Assembly: GCA_949741925.1 (NCBI GenBank)
Contig: CATJOY010000048.1
Location: 1-64,000, forward strand
Direction: 5' to 3'
DNA from: an uncultured Desulfovibrionaceae bacterium
GTDB taxonomy: Bacteria; Desulfobacterota; Desulfovibrionia; Desulfovibrionales; Desulfovibrionaceae
DNA length: 64,000 nucleotides
Positions 36,754-46,878 of the stretch are shown piece after piece; position 1 is the stretch's first letter, and the number at the start of each line of letters is the position of its first letter. Under the pieces are notes generated by a model. It did not search any database. It saw nothing but the letters and a program-made list of their open reading frames with translations, and was not told the DNA's origin. The translations under genes were made by a program, and so were the position numbers.

Positions 36754-37233
36754 GGTCAACCTCGTATGCTCTCCACGCCGTCCTCGGGGGGATGCCTCCG
36801 GCGTCCGACGGGATCAAATATGGTGGAACCGTTCGCAAAGGAAACGGCCTGTTCTCGCAGCGCCTCTTCAGAATACCTCGAAGCGGCACGAACCGGCGGG
36901 AGAAACCCGCCTCGCCGCCAAAGGCGGCGGGAAGACAGCAAAGGCCACCTTTTTAATCCATCCTCAGGGAAGGCGGAAGGCAACCGGGGCTCCTCTCAAG
37001 GATGCCGCACAAGGACGGTATGCCCGGAACCCCTGCGTCTTTTCTCTCTTGAGCGCCGGGAGGGGGATCATCGCCCTCGGGCCATCCTGACCCTCGAGCC
37101 CGCGGCGGACAGGAACAGGGTTCCTGTGTTCCCTTTCGCTTTCCTATGAAATCCCCTCCCGGGCGCTCTTCTGATGCGGACCGGGGAGCGCCCCGGAAGC
37201 CAAAAGGATACAAAAGTAAAGAAATACAGGCCA
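36754..37233. other. Gene-free interval between flgH and flgI
   Basis: These 480 bases interrupt an otherwise compact flagellar operon. No supported gene is present. Two hairpins are visible: CGCCGCC-AAA-GGCGGCG near 36913 and CAGGAAC-AGG-GTTCCTG at 37110. An internal promoter for flgI-flgJ is possible, but no -24/-12 or -35/-10 pair stood out. It may be a decayed insertion. Confidence 0.5.
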
Positions 37234-37974
37234 CTAGAACGGCCAGATAGCGTCCAGCAGGCGGGTCAGCCAGCCGGCCTTCTGCTTATCGGCCAGAGCG
37301 CCGCTGCCCCAATATTCTATATTCATGTCGGACATCTCCGTTGAAAGGACGGAGTTATCTACGCCCACGTCCCGCTGGCGCACCAGCCCGGTGACAATCA
37401 TATACTCGGTTTCGTTGTTCACCCGGATCTCACGGGCCCCCTCGACCTGCATCAGGCCGTTGGGCAGCACCTGCACAACCCTGGCGCCCACGGTGGTTGT
37501 AAGCTTGCTCTCGCGCGACGTTTCGCCGGTAGCTTCATTGGTGCTTTTGGTATTGGCGGAAAGCAGGGGATCAACGCCGATGCCGCCGGAGAGGAAGCCG
37601 CCAATGCCGCCCAAGGGGTTCATGGAGCTCCGCCCGAAGGCCGCCCCCACCTGAAGTTGGTGGCTGTTGGTGCGTTCGGCCGTGGTATCGACATTGTGCT
37701 CGCCCCGGCTGGTTTCCACGACCTTAATAACCAGAAGATCGCCAACGTTGCGGGCCCGGTTATCCGAAAAAAGATATTGCTGCCCGGAATCGCTGAACAG
37801 AGAACCAGGGTTCTCGTAACGCTGTTCGGGCTCAGTATACGCCTGTGGGGTGACCATCGGAGGCATCATGGTTCTGGCCTGACGCTCGGCGCCGTTGCAG
37901 CCGGTCAGCATAAAACCGGCCAGGGCCAGCAAAGAAATGCCGCGCAAGGTCTGAGTAATGGTATGGTGCTTCAT
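37234..37974 (-). CDS. flgH: Flagellar L-ring lipoprotein FlgH
   Basis: Outer-membrane L-ring subunit. The N-terminal signal ends in a lipobox, FMLTGCNG, with the lipidated cysteine at 26. Family motifs include SLFSDSGQQYLFSDNRARNV, GDLLVIKVVE and LPNGLMQVEGAREIRVNNE. At 246 residues it is a usual length. It follows flgA by about 125 bases. Confidence 0.95.
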   Translation of the reverse strand: MKHHTITQTLRGISLLALAGFMLTGCNGAERQARTMMPPMVTPQAYTEPEQRYENPGSLFSDSGQQYLFSDNRARNVGDLLVIKVVETSRGEHNVDTTAERTNSHQLQVGAAFGRSSMNPLGGIGGFLSGGIGVDPLLSANTKSTNEATGETSRESKLTTTVGARVVQVLPNGLMQVEGAREIRVNNETEYMIVTGLVRQRDVGVDNSVLSTEMSDMNIEYWGSGALADKQKAGWLTRLLDAIWPF

Positions 37975-38098
37975 ATATATTCTCCGTTTCCGGTCCTCGG
38001 CTCTGCCTGTACTTTGTTGCGAGCGCTTCGCGGAAACGCCGTTGTTTTTTTCAATCTATGCGGCAAGGATTCCTCGCCGCGGGCAGGGGCAAAATGCT

Positions 38099-39106
38099 CT
38101 ACCGGACGACAACCGTTAAGGGATCACGCACAACGCCGTGGACCTGCTTCTTACTTTGCAAATTACGTACCGCGACGCTCTCGCCAAGAGCGGCATCCCC
38201 CAGGGCCTCGCCGGGAATAGCCAAATGAAAATTCTTGCCTTCGTACACCATGGTCACGGTCGCTCCCTTCTTTACCGCGGGCACCACGGCGAGATCACTT
38301 TGTAAAATGGGCTGACCGATGCCAAGGGGCCGGAGCACCCTCCAGGGACCGCCCCTACCATCCCAAGGCGTATCCCGCATATACGCCAGATTCTTCCGTT
38401 CAAAGCGAACCTGGCCGGGCATGAGCGTATCGTTGCGGTTCATCGGGCTGGCCGCGCAGGGTACGTCGCTCCAAAGGTCGATGAAGACCGACCCGGTCAA
38501 ACGGCGAACAATAACCCCATCCATTTCTTTGACCGCAAAGCGGAGAGAATTACGGCCGGCCCCAATTGTATCAGCGCCCTCGAGCTCCACCCGCTGGCCC
38601 GCATGGCTAAGGAAGATCGACCCGGGCAGACGGAAATCCGTCAACTCCGCCTCGCCGGGCAGATTGCGGATATATGGGGTCAAAGTTTTGACCACCAGGG
38701 AGCGCAGGTCGTCTTCCCGCAAAATAGCCCCCCCCCGCTGCACAGTCATGGAAGCCGGATAGATGCATAAAGAAGAGAGCTCCCCGGCGTAAGCGGCCAT
38801 GGCCTGTTGGAGTTTCGGCCGGGTGATGTTCATGGGACGGCCCTCGGCCGGAGCGGGCCAAAGCGGACTTGCCGCAAGTTTCGCCCAAAGACCGGGCTCC
38901 ATGGGGCCGATGGGATCGGCGATTTCGCCGAGTGTGACGGTCTCGCCGGCCACTACAGCCGCTTCGCGCAAGCGCAGGCGGAAAGCAAGCCGATCCTGGC
39001 CGCCCTCCGCGGCCGCGGCGCACTCGTGCAGCAGCAGCCCCAGCAGCAGAACCACCGCGGCAAATACGGCCGCGCGCGCCCCTCCGTATTGTTCCGACAC
39101 ATGCAT
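38099..39106 (-). CDS. flgA: Flagella basal body P-ring assembly chaperone FlgA
   Basis: Periplasmic chaperone for FlgI. The 335-residue protein has a signal peptide (AAVFAAVVLLLGLLLHECAAA) and the C-terminal SAF-type domain with LRPLGIGQPILQSDLAVVPA, VKKGATVTMVYEG and VAVRNLQSKKQVHGVV. The N-terminal half is longer than in E. coli FlgA, as common in deltaproteobacteria. GGGAGGG lies seven bases before the ATG. It sits between flgG and flgH. Confidence 0.92.
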   Translation of the reverse strand: MHVSEQYGGARAAVFAAVVLLLGLLLHECAAAAEGGQDRLAFRLRLREAAVVAGETVTLGEIADPIGPMEPGLWAKLAASPLWPAPAEGRPMNITRPKLQQAMAAYAGELSSLCIYPASMTVQRGGAILREDDLRSLVVKTLTPYIRNLPGEAELTDFRLPGSIFLSHAGQRVELEGADTIGAGRNSLRFAVKEMDGVIVRRLTGSVFIDLWSDVPCAASPMNRNDTLMPGQVRFERKNLAYMRDTPWDGRGGPWRVLRPLGIGQPILQSDLAVVPAVKKGATVTMVYEGKNFHLAIPGEALGDAALGESVAVRNLQSKKQVHGVVRDPLTVVVR

Positions 39107-39147
39107 AACTATACCCTCCCTTACAGATATGCGCCGAAAACGCCGCC

Positions 39148-39936
39148 TTAACGCTTGAGCTGCACCGCCGTCTGCAGTATCTGGTCAGAGGTCTGAATGG
39201 ATTTGGAGTTCATTTCATAAGCCCGCTGGCCCACGATCATGTTGACCATTTCGTCCACCACCTCGACGTTGGACATTTCCAGGAACCCCTGAGCAATGGT
39301 GCCCACATTTTCCTCTCCCGGCACGCCCTCGATGGCGTCTCCGGAAGCTTCCGTGGGGGTATAGAGGTTGCGGCCCCTGGCTTCGAGACCGGCCGGGTTA
39401 ATAAAGGTATACAGCGGAATATCGCCCGCGGCCACTTCTTCACCCGCGGCGTCCAGGGCCGAGAAGTGCCCGTTTTCGGTAACCACAATGCTTTTGGCGT
39501 TGGTAGGAACGGCTATTTCCGGTTGCAGCACGTAGCCGTTGGCCGTGACCACAGTGCCATCCTGGTTGAGCTTAAAGGCGCCGGCCCGGGTGTAGACCTG
39601 CTCGCCGTTGACATCAACTTGAAAGAAGCCTTCGCCTTCAATGGCCAAATCCAGAGGGTTCGAGGTATTCTGATAATCCCCCTGGGAAAAAAACTTGTGT
39701 ACGGTGGTCGGGCGCACGCCAAGGCCGACCTGAATGCCCGTGGGGATGCGCTGATCCCCGGCTGTGCCGGTAATGGAGCCGGCGATACGGGTATTCTGGT
39801 AGATCAGATCTTCAAATTCGGCCCGGCTCTTTTTAAAGCCGATGGTGTTCACGTTGGCCAGGTTGTGGGCGATGACGTCAATATTGAGCTGTTGGGCGAC
39901 CATGCCCGTGGCGCCGGTCCAAAGGGAACGCATCAT
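39148..39936 (-). CDS. flgG: Flagellar distal rod protein FlgG
   Basis: Distal rod subunit, 262 residues, the family's usual length. It begins MMRSLWTGATGMVAQQLNID and shows HNLANVNTIGFKKSRAEFED, the 39-residue FlgG-type segment near TRIAGSITGTAGD, FFQVDVNGEQVYTRAGAFKL and the C-terminal VNMIVGQRAYEMNSKSIQTS. Follows flgF at 118 bases, with a GC-rich hairpin between them. Confidence 0.96.
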   Translation of the reverse strand: MMRSLWTGATGMVAQQLNIDVIAHNLANVNTIGFKKSRAEFEDLIYQNTRIAGSITGTAGDQRIPTGIQVGLGVRPTTVHKFFSQGDYQNTSNPLDLAIEGEGFFQVDVNGEQVYTRAGAFKLNQDGTVVTANGYVLQPEIAVPTNAKSIVVTENGHFSALDAAGEEVAAGDIPLYTFINPAGLEARGRNLYTPTEASGDAIEGVPGEENVGTIAQGFLEMSNVEVVDEMVNMIVGQRAYEMNSKSIQTSDQILQTAVQLKR

Positions 39937-40002
39937 GTGTCTATCCTCCTCGCTGCGGTGAGCGGTTATGAGAGCGTTGTCAGAGTAAAGGGAGCGATAC
40001 GC

Positions 40003-40021
40003 GCCGGGGCAACGCCCCGGC
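40003..40021. repeat. GC hairpin between flgF and flgG
   Basis: GCCGGGGC-AAC-GCCCCGGC, a perfect 8-bp stem. It equals the core hairpin of the dispersed repeat at 25828. It has no T-run; it may modulate the flgF/flgG ratio. Confidence 0.55.
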
Positions 40022-40054
40022 TATCGCAAGAATAAAAAATAAGAGCTTCAGGCC

Positions 40055-40846
40055 TTACCGGTTGCGGCCGACCTTGCCGTAAGATTCCTTATCCAAAGCA
40101 TCGGCAGTTTGCATAACCTTCTGGTAGGCTTCAAACTGGCGCTGGGTCTCAATCATGTTGACCATTTCATACACCGGGTCCACGTTGGCGGATTCCAGAA
40201 ATCCCTGGGCCATCCAGCTCCGGTTATAATCCACATCCATCTCATTGACCTCAGCGCCCTGACGCGGAACAAAAAGGTTATTGCCGCGCTTTTCAAGGTT
40301 GCCAGGTTCATCCACAACGACCAGCGCTATCTGGGCCACCTGAACCCCATCAGCGAACACGCGGCCGTTTTCGGCAATAACCAAATTTCTATACCCCGGC
40401 GGCAAAGTGATATCCCCGCCTTCTCCCTGCACGGCAAAACCCTGTTCGGTGATCAGCAGCCCTTCGGCCGTGGTGCGGAAATGACCGTTACGGGTGTAGT
40501 ATTGGTTGCCATCCGGAGCGGTAACCCTGAAAAACCCTTCGCCGTTGATGGCCAGGTCAAAGGGAGCGCCCGTCACTTTGAGACCGGCCTGTTGGAAATC
40601 GGTCACCGCCGTGGCGATGCGCGGCCGGGCGAAATGGGTGGGCTCCGGGAACATTTTCTTATCCCGGATGCTGGAAGCGGCCTCCATCATCATATCATGG
40701 GCATACATATAAAATGTATCCTGGAAGGCGAGCTGATCCCGCTTGTAGCCCGTGGTGTTCACGTTCGCCAAATTATTGGCGATGCTGTTCATCCGGTGCT
40801 CGTTGGTCAAAGCGCCGAAAAGCGCGCTGTACATGGCGGTTTGCAT
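40055..40846 (-). CDS. flgF: Flagellar proximal rod protein FlgF
   Basis: Rod subunit of 263 residues, begins MQTAMYSALFGALTNEHRMN and has the rod-family NSIANNLANVNTTGYKRDQL. It also has FFRVTAPDGNQYYTRNGHF and the C-terminal VNMIETQRQFEAYQKVMQTA. The large FlgG-type 39-residue segment is absent, which favours FlgF. GGAGGAAA precedes the ATG at 40846; the upstream in-frame extension is unconserved. First gene of the flgF-G-A-H transcript, behind an RpoN-type promoter. Confidence 0.93.
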   Translation of the reverse strand: MQTAMYSALFGALTNEHRMNSIANNLANVNTTGYKRDQLAFQDTFYMYAHDMMMEAASSIRDKKMFPEPTHFARPRIATAVTDFQQAGLKVTGAPFDLAINGEGFFRVTAPDGNQYYTRNGHFRTTAEGLLITEQGFAVQGEGGDITLPPGYRNLVIAENGRVFADGVQVAQIALVVVDEPGNLEKRGNNLFVPRQGAEVNEMDVDYNRSWMAQGFLESANVDPVYEMVNMIETQRQFEAYQKVMQTADALDKESYGKVGRNR

Positions 40847-40908
40847 GGTTTCCTCCTCGGAACGGGCGTACCTCTTGGCCGCGCCGTTCTCCTTGCCGCT
40901 ATAGCAGG

Positions 40909-40924
40909 TGCAACATACGGGCCA
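40909..40924 (-). promoter_or_regulatory. RpoN (sigma-54) promoter for flgF-flgG-flgA-flgH
   Basis: On the minus strand TGGCCCGTATGTTGCA departs from the consensus TGGCACG-N4-TTGCA at a single defined base, with GG and GC 10 bases apart. It lies 63 bases upstream of flgF. Confidence 0.82.
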
Positions 40925-41157
40925 AAACCATCCCCCAGGAGGAAATATGCCGGCTTGAAAAACAAAAGATATTCCCTTGACATACTCTATTGCCAAGCGT
41001 ACAAGGCCGGTACACAATGGTTCTGAATATGTACCGAGGTACAATCGGATCTTGTGGGAAAAGGCGATTTTTATACTTTTTTGTTTCGTTGGAAAATTCT
41101 CCAATGTCCTGAATCGGTACGTCTTTTCACATCCTGGAGGCCCGTTGAGGTCTGTAC

Positions 41158-41188
41158 GGGGTGGGCTTTTAGCCCCCCTTTTTTTTGG
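41158..41188 (+). terminator. Terminator-like hairpin in the rimP-nusA-infB leader
   Basis: GGGGTGGGC-TTTTA-GCCCCCC followed by eight T residues, 45 bases before rimP. No gene precedes it on the plus strand, so it looks like a leader attenuator of the operon. TTGACA at 40977-40982 with TACAAG 18 bases on is a possible promoter for this leader. The interval 40847-41233 holds only these elements and the minus-strand RpoN promoter. Confidence 0.7.
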
Positions 41189-41233
41189 CTGAAAAATCGG
41201 CCCTATTGCCCCTGGAGAATCCGTACTTTTTTT

Positions 41234-41845
41234 ATGATGGATACACCCGTCTCTTCCCCGGTTACCGGACGCATTCGCAGCCTGGCTGAGCCGCTGGCCC
41301 GATCCATGGGGCTTGCTCTCTGGGGCGTGGAATTCCAACCCGCCGGCCGCAGTATCCTCCGTATTTACCTGGAAGGCCCTGAGGGAGTCGGCATCGACGA
41401 GTGCGCCGAGTTTTCCCGTCTTATCGGCCTCACCTTGGAGGTTGAGGATCCTATTCCCTCCGCGTATACCCTGGAGGTATCCTCACCCGGGCTGGAACGG
41501 ATATTTTTTGAACCGGAGCAACTCGAGCCCTATGCCGGCTCTGAAGATCTTCTGGATCTGAGCCTCCACCAGCCTCCGCAGGGGTGGCCCGGCCGCAAAA
41601 AATTCACCGGCCGCCTCGTTTCCATCGCTGAAGGCGGGTTTCTCTTCCAGCCCGTAGATAAAGAAACCATGGCCCCCCAGGGTGAGGCCTTCCGCTTCAC
41701 CTGGCCGGAAAGTAAAAAAATCAGGCGTGTTTATTACGCCCCGCCCCCTCAAAAGCCGGCCGGGCGCAAAACCGCCGCCAAGAAAACGCCGCTCGTCGCC
41801 GGCGATAGAACAGAACCCGGCAACGGTTCCGGAGGATCCCTATGA
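41234..41845 (+). CDS. rimP: Ribosome maturation factor RimP
   Basis: Assists 30S subunit assembly. The 203-residue protein has the RimP N-terminal domain (LAEPLARSMGLALWGVEFQP, ILRIYLEGPEGVGIDECAEF, YTLEVSSPGLER) and the Sm-like C-terminal domain (FTGRLVSIAEGGFLFQP). A basic 30-residue tail is added. Start ATG 41234 or 41237; GGAGAA lies about 15 bases upstream, more distant than usual. Stop overlaps the nusA start (ATGA). Confidence 0.92.
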   Translation: MMDTPVSSPVTGRIRSLAEPLARSMGLALWGVEFQPAGRSILRIYLEGPEGVGIDECAEFSRLIGLTLEVEDPIPSAYTLEVSSPGLERIFFEPEQLEPYAGSEDLLDLSLHQPPQGWPGRKKFTGRLVSIAEGGFLFQPVDKETMAPQGEAFRFTWPESKKIRRVYYAPPPQKPAGRKTAAKKTPLVAGDRTEPGNGSGGSL

Positions 41846-43242
41846 GCTTGGAGCTTAAAAAAGCCATTGATCAGATCAGCAAGGATAAAGGCCTGGACAG
41901 GGATATGCTGATCGATACCCTTGAAGAGGCCGTCCGGACCTCCGTTATCCGCAAATACGGCGACGATGCCGATCTTGAAGTCAGCTTCAACGAGGAAACC
42001 GGGGCCATAGATGTTTACCAGTTCAAAATCGTTGTTGAAGAGGTGGAAGATCCGGCCAGCCAGATCTCCTTATCTGAAGCGCGGGAGCACGATCCCGGCG
42101 TGCAGTTGGATGATGAAATGGGCTTCAGGCTCAAAGTGGAGGATTTAGGGCGCATTGCCGCTCAATCCGCCAAGCAGGTCATCATCCAACGCATGCGCGA
42201 CGCTGAACAGGAAATTATCTACGAGGAATATAAAGACCGGAAGAACGAGATTGTCTCCGGCATCATTCAGCGCCGGGATAAAGCCGGCTGGATCATTAAC
42301 CTCGGCCGAACCGAAGCGCTGTTGCCCAAAGAAGAGCAGATTCCGCGCGAACACTATAAGCGCGGGGATCGGGTTCAGGCTATTCTTATCGAAGTGCGCA
42401 AAGAGGGCAGGGGCCCGCAGATTATCGTCTCTCGTTCCCATCGGGATTATATGGCCGCTCTCTTCCGCCGGGAAGTCCCCGAAGTGGATGACAGCACCGT
42501 GCAGATCATGGGCATTGCCCGCGACCCGGGCAGCCGGGCCAAGGTTGCGGTGATGAGCCGCGATAGAGATGTAGATCCTGTGGGGGCCTGCGTGGGGATA
42601 CGCGGCTCGCGCATCCAGAATATTGTGCAGGAACTCAGGGGCGAGCGCATCGATATTGTGGTTTGGAGCCAGGATATTGCCACCTATGCCAAAAACGCCC
42701 TCTCTCCGGCGGTGATCACCCGTATTGTGGTGGATGAGGATGAGAACTTTTTGGAAGTTATCGTACCCGATGATCAGCTGACCAACGCCATCGGCCGTAA
42801 AGGCCAGAACGTCAAACTGGCGGCTAAACTGCTGGGCTGGAAAATCGATATCTATACGGAAACCCGCTACAACGAGGCAAACGCCATTGGGCGGGGTCTG
42901 GAGCAGCTCGCCAGCGTTGCGGAAGTTTCCATGGAAAACTTTATTGCCGCGGGCTTTACAACAGTGGAAGCCATCCGCGAAGCCGACGATGCTTCCCTCC
43001 TGGCGATAGCCGGCATGAGTTCCGGGAAAATTAACGACATCAGAGCGGCCATTCGTTTCTTGCATACCGGAAACGAATCCTCAGGGAACGACGCCTCGCC
43101 GGAGGGCGATGTCTCGGCGCAGGATATTCCCGAAAACGAGGTTTCCGGCCATTCCGACAGCGCTTCCGGAGCCCGGGAAGCCGCATCCGGGGAAGAGGAA
43201 CAAGCCGAGGCTGCCGAAAAGGCCGGGGAAGAGCGTGTCTGA
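41842..43242 (+). CDS. nusA: Transcription termination/antitermination factor NusA
   Basis: RNA polymerase-binding factor for pausing, termination and antitermination. The 466-residue protein has the N-terminal domain ([20 protein letters not shown]), S1 domain ([20 protein letters not shown]) and two KH domains ([37 protein letters not shown]). One C-terminal helix-hairpin region is followed by a 50-residue acidic tail rich in E, S and A. Overlaps rimP and ylxR. Confidence 0.96.
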   Translation: MSLELKKAIDQISKDKGLDRDMLIDTLEEAVRTSVIRKYGDDADLEVSFNEETGAIDVYQFKIVVEEVEDPASQISLSEAREHDPGVQLDDEMGFRLKVEDLGRIAAQSAKQVIIQRMRDAEQEIIYEEYKDRKNEIVSGIIQRRDKAGWIINLGRTEALLPKEEQIPREHYKRGDRVQAILIEVRKEGRGPQIIVSRSHRDYMAALFRREVPEVDDSTVQIMGIARDPGSRAKVAVMSRDRDVDPVGACVGIRGSRIQNIVQELRGERIDIVVWSQDIATYAKNALSPAVITRIVVDEDENFLEVIVPDDQLTNAIGRKGQNVKLAAKLLGWKIDIYTETRYNEANAIGRGLEQLASVAEVSMENFIAAGFTTVEAIREADDASLLAIAGMSSGKINDIRAAIRFLHTGNESSGNDASPEGDVSAQDIPENEVSGHSDSASGAREAASGEEEQAEAAEKAGEERV

Positions 43243-43474
43243 AACCAGGAACACACGACACGTTCCCATAAGGATGTGCGTTATCTGCAGGCGGCGGCTG
43301 CCTAAAGAGGCTCTGCTGCGATTTGTTGCACCTGAGGGGAGTAACGCCCCTCTTTCTGATCCGCGTCAGGTTTTGCCCGGCCGCGGACGCTATATCTGTT
43401 CTCTTGCCTCCTGCCGTGAAAAATTCGCCAAAAAGGGGGCCGGAAAAGGCAAAAGGGGTTTTGCGCATGACTGA
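43235..43474 (+). CDS. YlxR-family (DUF448) RNA-binding protein
   Basis: A 79-residue protein between nusA and infB, the classical position. Motifs are [19 protein letters not shown] and [19 protein letters not shown]. YlxR relatives are implicated in RNA binding and, in some species, in acting on RNase P. The start is GTG 43235, overlapping nusA by eight bases, with GGGGAAGAG just upstream. The stop overlaps infB by eight bases. Confidence 0.88.
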   Translation: MSETRNTRHVPIRMCVICRRRLPKEALLRFVAPEGSNAPLSDPRQVLPGRGRYICSLASCREKFAKKGAGKGKRGFAHD

Positions 43475-46400
43475 GGAAAAGGTCCGAGTGAAAGAACTTG
43501 CCGCCGAACTCGGCGTATCCAACAAGGATATGCTGAGCGCCCTGCGGGAGCTGAACATCACGGCCAAGAGCCATATGGCGGCCCTCACCGACGAGGAAAC
43601 CGCCAAGGTGCGGGAACACTTTGCCGCCCCGGTCAACGAGGCTGAACGGCGCGAGACCCGTAGCGGCGTCATCGTGCGCCGCCGGCGGCGCGAGACGCCG
43701 GTAGAAGCCCCGGCGGCTGAAACCGCTTCCGACCGCTCCGTGCACACGCCCACCCAGGCCGCCCCGGCCCCGGAGGCTCCGCTCCCGGAAGTTTCCGGCG
43801 AGGCTCAGGCCCCCCGGGAAGATCAGGAGGCCGCTGCGTTCCAGGGCCCGTCAGATAGGAGCGCCCCCGGCGAGAGCGCATCCGGAGAGCCCGCGCCTGT
43901 ACCAGCTCCGGTGGAACAGACGGAGCCGCAGCAATTTGCCGGAGAGGCGCTCGCGCAAACCGGCGCCAAACGCTCAGGCAGGAAATCCCCGACGGGAGAA
44001 CCCCGGTTCGATAAGCCCGCTCGGATTATCCAACGCCCCGGAGAGGCCACGCCCGTTTCCGGCGGTGCTGTATCCGAACCCGCTGTTACGGCCGTGGAAG
44101 AAGCCTTGCCCACCGAGCCCGAACAGGATACGGCCGAAGCCGCGGCCCCGGCTCGAGAGCAGGAAAGCAGCGGCAAGGATGCCCCGGCGGCGACTAAAAA
44201 GCCGGAAAAACCGGGAAAAAGCTCCCGTTCCGGTTCCATGGCCAATCTTTCCGCAGAGCCCGAACGGGATGCTTCCGGCCAGGCTCTTTCTTCAGCTCCG
44301 GTGCTCCCGCCGCGCAGCGAGCGGGAAACTGCCGCGGAGGGTGAAGACAGCGGAACCAAGTCTTCCCAAGTGCGTGTTATCTCCCGGCCTGATCCCAACC
44401 AGGCCCGTGTTGTGGAGCGGCCGCGCAGCCCCTCCCCCCGTGGGGACCGGCCCGGCGAAGGCGGCCGCTTTCAGCCCCGCGGCGAAGGCCGAGGGCCGGC
44501 ACCCCGGGGAGATCGCCCCGGCGGCGACCGGGGAGGCGCTTCCAGGCCTTTCAATGCCCGACCGGGAGGAGGCAGACCGGGCTTTCCGCCTGCGGGAGGG
44601 CCTGTTCCTCCCTCTGATGCGGATAACCGCAGGAAGCGGCAGAAAGACAAGCGTACCGTGGATTTCGGCGGCAATGACGACTTCAGCAGGCGTCGCCAGG
44701 AACTCGCGGGTGATGACGGCGCTTGGACCAGGGGGCGCAGAGCCAAGGGACGCAAGAAAGAAAACAAAGTCCCTGTGGCCACCCAGCCGCTCAAGGCAGC
44801 CAAGCGGAAAATCCGTATGGATGAATTCATCCGCGTTTCGGATCTTGCCCATCAAATGGGCCTGAAATCAGGCGAAATCATCAAGGTGCTCTTTGGTCTT
44901 GGCGTCATGGCCACCATCAACCAGAGCCTGGATGTGGATACCGCCACCTTGGTAGCCGCCGAATATGAATATGAAGTGGAAAGCGTGGGCTTTTCCGAGG
45001 AGGCCTTCCTCGAGGAGCAACAAAAGCAGGATGATCCTGAAGCCCTGGCCACTCGCCCGCCCGTGGTGACCATCATGGGACACGTTGACCACGGCAAAAC
45101 ATCGCTTTTGGACGCCATCCGCAAATCTTCCGTGGTTTCCGGCGAAGCCGGAGGCATTACCCAACACATCGGGGCCTATCTCGTCAAAACCAAGAAGGGC
45201 GAAATTGTCTTTCTGGATACGCCGGGGCACGAAGCCTTTACGGCTATGCGGGCCCGCGGCGCTGAAGTCACGGATATCGTCGTTCTGGTCGTGGCCGCCG
45301 ATGACGGGGTGATGGAACAAACCCGCGAAGCCATCAGCCACTCCAAGGCGGCGGGCGTGCCGATCATGGTCGCCGTCAACAAAATGGATAAAGAAGACGC
45401 CAACCCCGACAGGGTCAAGCGTGAACTGGCCGAGCAAGGTTTGGTGCCCGAAGAATGGGGCGGCGATACCGTTTACTCCTATGTTTCCGCTAAAACCCGT
45501 CTGGGAATTGATGAGCTGATGGAGCTGCTGGCTCTGCAAGCCGAAATCCTAGAACTCAAGGCCAACCCGGATAAGCCCGCTCGCGGCCATATCGTGGAAG
45601 CCAAACTGGATAAGGGGCGCGGCGCTTTGGGAACCGTGCTGATCCAGGAAGGTTCGCTCAAGGTAGGCGATCCCTTTGTTTGCGGCGTGCATTTTGGCCG
45701 AGTGCGGGCCATGCGCGATGACCAGGGGAAAAAAGTTAAGGTGGCCGGGCCCTCTATGCCCGTGGAAGTGCAAGGTTTCGAGGGCGTGCCTGAAGCAGGG
45801 GATGAATTCATCAGCATACCCGATGAAAAGGTAGCCCGCCGCATTGCCGAAACCCGTAGCCTGAAGCTGCGTGAAAAGACCCTGGCCAAGGAATCCCGGG
45901 TTACCCTGGAAACCTTCCTCTCGCGTTCCGCCAGCGATATCGAGGCTTTGGTGCTCAACCTGGTGGTCAAGGCGGACGTGCAGGGTTCTTTGGAAGCCAT
46001 CAGCGACGCGCTCTTAAAACTCTCTACGGATAAGGTCCGCTTGAACATCATCCATGGCGGCGCAGGCGCAATTTCCGAATCTGACGTGCTGCTGGCCTCG
46101 GCTTCGGAAGCTATCATCATCGGTTTCAACGTACGGCCGACTCCCAGTGCTAAGGCTTTGATTGAACAGGAAAAAGTGGATATTCGGTTCTACGACATCA
46201 TCTATAAACTCGTTGATGAGATGAAGAGCGCTATGACGGGCATGCTCGCTCCGGTGGAGAAAGAAGTCTACCTCGGGCTTGCCGAAGTGCGGGAGCTTTT
46301 CAGCGTGCCCAAAGTCGGCACCATCGCGGGCTGCCATGTTGCGGACGGCAAAATTACCCGCAACGCTCAAATCCGCCTCTTGCGCGATAACGTGGTCATC

Positions 46401-46559
46401 CACACCGGCAAAATCGCCTCCCTCAAGCGGTTTAAAGATGATGCGCGGGAGGTGCTCAAAGGCTACGAGTGCGGCATTGGCCTTGAAAAATATAATGACC
46501 TCAAGGTCGGCGACGCCATAGAAGCCTTTGAGGTTGTGGAAGAAGCGGCAACACTGTAA
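43467..46559 (+). CDS. infB: Translation initiation factor IF-2
   Basis: GTPase delivering initiator tRNA to the ribosome. The 1030-residue protein begins [20 protein letters not shown]. Residues about 50-420 are a long low-complexity region rich in A, P, E, R and G. The G domain shows [28 protein letters not shown] and [12 protein letters not shown]; domains II-IV follow. The ATG overlaps the ylxR stop. The long linker is typical of deltaproteobacterial IF-2. Confidence 0.96.
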   Translation: MTEEKVRVKELAAELGVSNKDMLSALRELNITAKSHMAALTDEETAKVREHFAAPVNEAERRETRSGVIVRRRRRETPVEAPAAETASDRSVHTPTQAAPAPEAPLPEVSGEAQAPREDQEAAAFQGPSDRSAPGESASGEPAPVPAPVEQTEPQQFAGEALAQTGAKRSGRKSPTGEPRFDKPARIIQRPGEATPVSGGAVSEPAVTAVEEALPTEPEQDTAEAAAPAREQESSGKDAPAATKKPEKPGKSSRSGSMANLSAEPERDASGQALSSAPVLPPRSERETAAEGEDSGTKSSQVRVISRPDPNQARVVERPRSPSPRGDRPGEGGRFQPRGEGRGPAPRGDRPGGDRGGASRPFNARPGGGRPGFPPAGGPVPPSDADNRRKRQKDKRTVDFGGNDDFSRRRQELAGDDGAWTRGRRAKGRKKENKVPVATQPLKAAKRKIRMDEFIRVSDLAHQMGLKSGEIIKVLFGLGVMATINQSLDVDTATLVAAEYEYEVESVGFSEEAFLEEQQKQDDPEALATRPPVVTIMGHVDHGKTSLLDAIRKSSVVSGEAGGITQHIGAYLVKTKKGEIVFLDTPGHEAFTAMRARGAEVTDIVVLVVAADDGVMEQTREAISHSKAAGVPIMVAVNKMDKEDANPDRVKRELAEQGLVPEEWGGDTVYSYVSAKTRLGIDELMELLALQAEILELKANPDKPARGHIVEAKLDKGRGALGTVLIQEGSLKVGDPFVCGVHFGRVRAMRDDQGKKVKVAGPSMPVEVQGFEGVPEAGDEFISIPDEKVARRIAETRSLKLREKTLAKESRVTLETFLSRSASDIEALVLNLVVKADVQGSLEAISDALLKLSTDKVRLNIIHGGAGAISESDVLLASASEAIIIGFNVRPTPSAKALIEQEKVDIRFYDIIYKLVDEMKSAMTGMLAPVEKEVYLGLAEVRELFSVPKVGTIAGCHVADGKITRNAQIRLLRDNVVIHTGKIASLKRFKDDAREVLKGYECGIGLEKYNDLKVGDAIEAFEVVEEAATL

Positions 46560-46566
46560 CATTCTC

Positions 46567-46594
46567 GGCCCGGCCTGCTTTAAGCGGCCGGGCC
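46567..46594 (+). terminator. GC hairpin after infB
   Basis: A perfect 9-bp stem GGCCCGGCC/GGCCGGGCC with a 10-base loop, directly after the stop codon. No T-run follows, so read-through to the next genes is likely. Confidence 0.45.
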
Positions 46595-46607
46595 TTCGGC
46601 ATAGAAC

Positions 46608-46829
46608 ATGGAACTGCTCCGTACTCTTTGGGGCTCGCCTCCGTTATGGTTCCCCATCGCTTTGGGTTTTGCCGGGATGGCCGCAGCACTGGCAGGCTCT
46701 CTTCTTCGTGGTCGGCTGAAGCCCGGCTTGCGCCGCTTGGGCGCCTGCTGTTGTGTAACGGGCCTGGGCCTCATGACCATCAGCCTGGTCTGTCTGGTAT
46801 CGCGGTTCACCGGCGGTTCCCCTATCTGA
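46608..46829 (+). CDS. Small membrane protein of unknown function
   Basis: A 73-residue protein with two predicted membrane segments (about residues 13-34 and 45-66), joined by a basic loop RGRLKPGLRR. I do not recognise a family. It lies between infB and a DUF503 gene, 48 bases after infB. Codon usage looks like that of neighbours, but no clear ribosome site is visible, so its reality is moderate. Confidence 0.5.
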   Translation: MELLRTLWGSPPLWFPIALGFAGMAAALAGSLLRGRLKPGLRRLGACCCVTGLGLMTISLVCLVSRFTGGSPI

Positions 46830-46878
46830 CCCGGAGGCCTGCCGCGTATCGGGCAGGCATACGCCCGCGAGGTGAGGT

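Noticed and set aside
36754-37233. Several short frames between flgH and flgI
   Set aside because: They overlap one another on both strands, lack ribosome sites and carry no recognisable motif.
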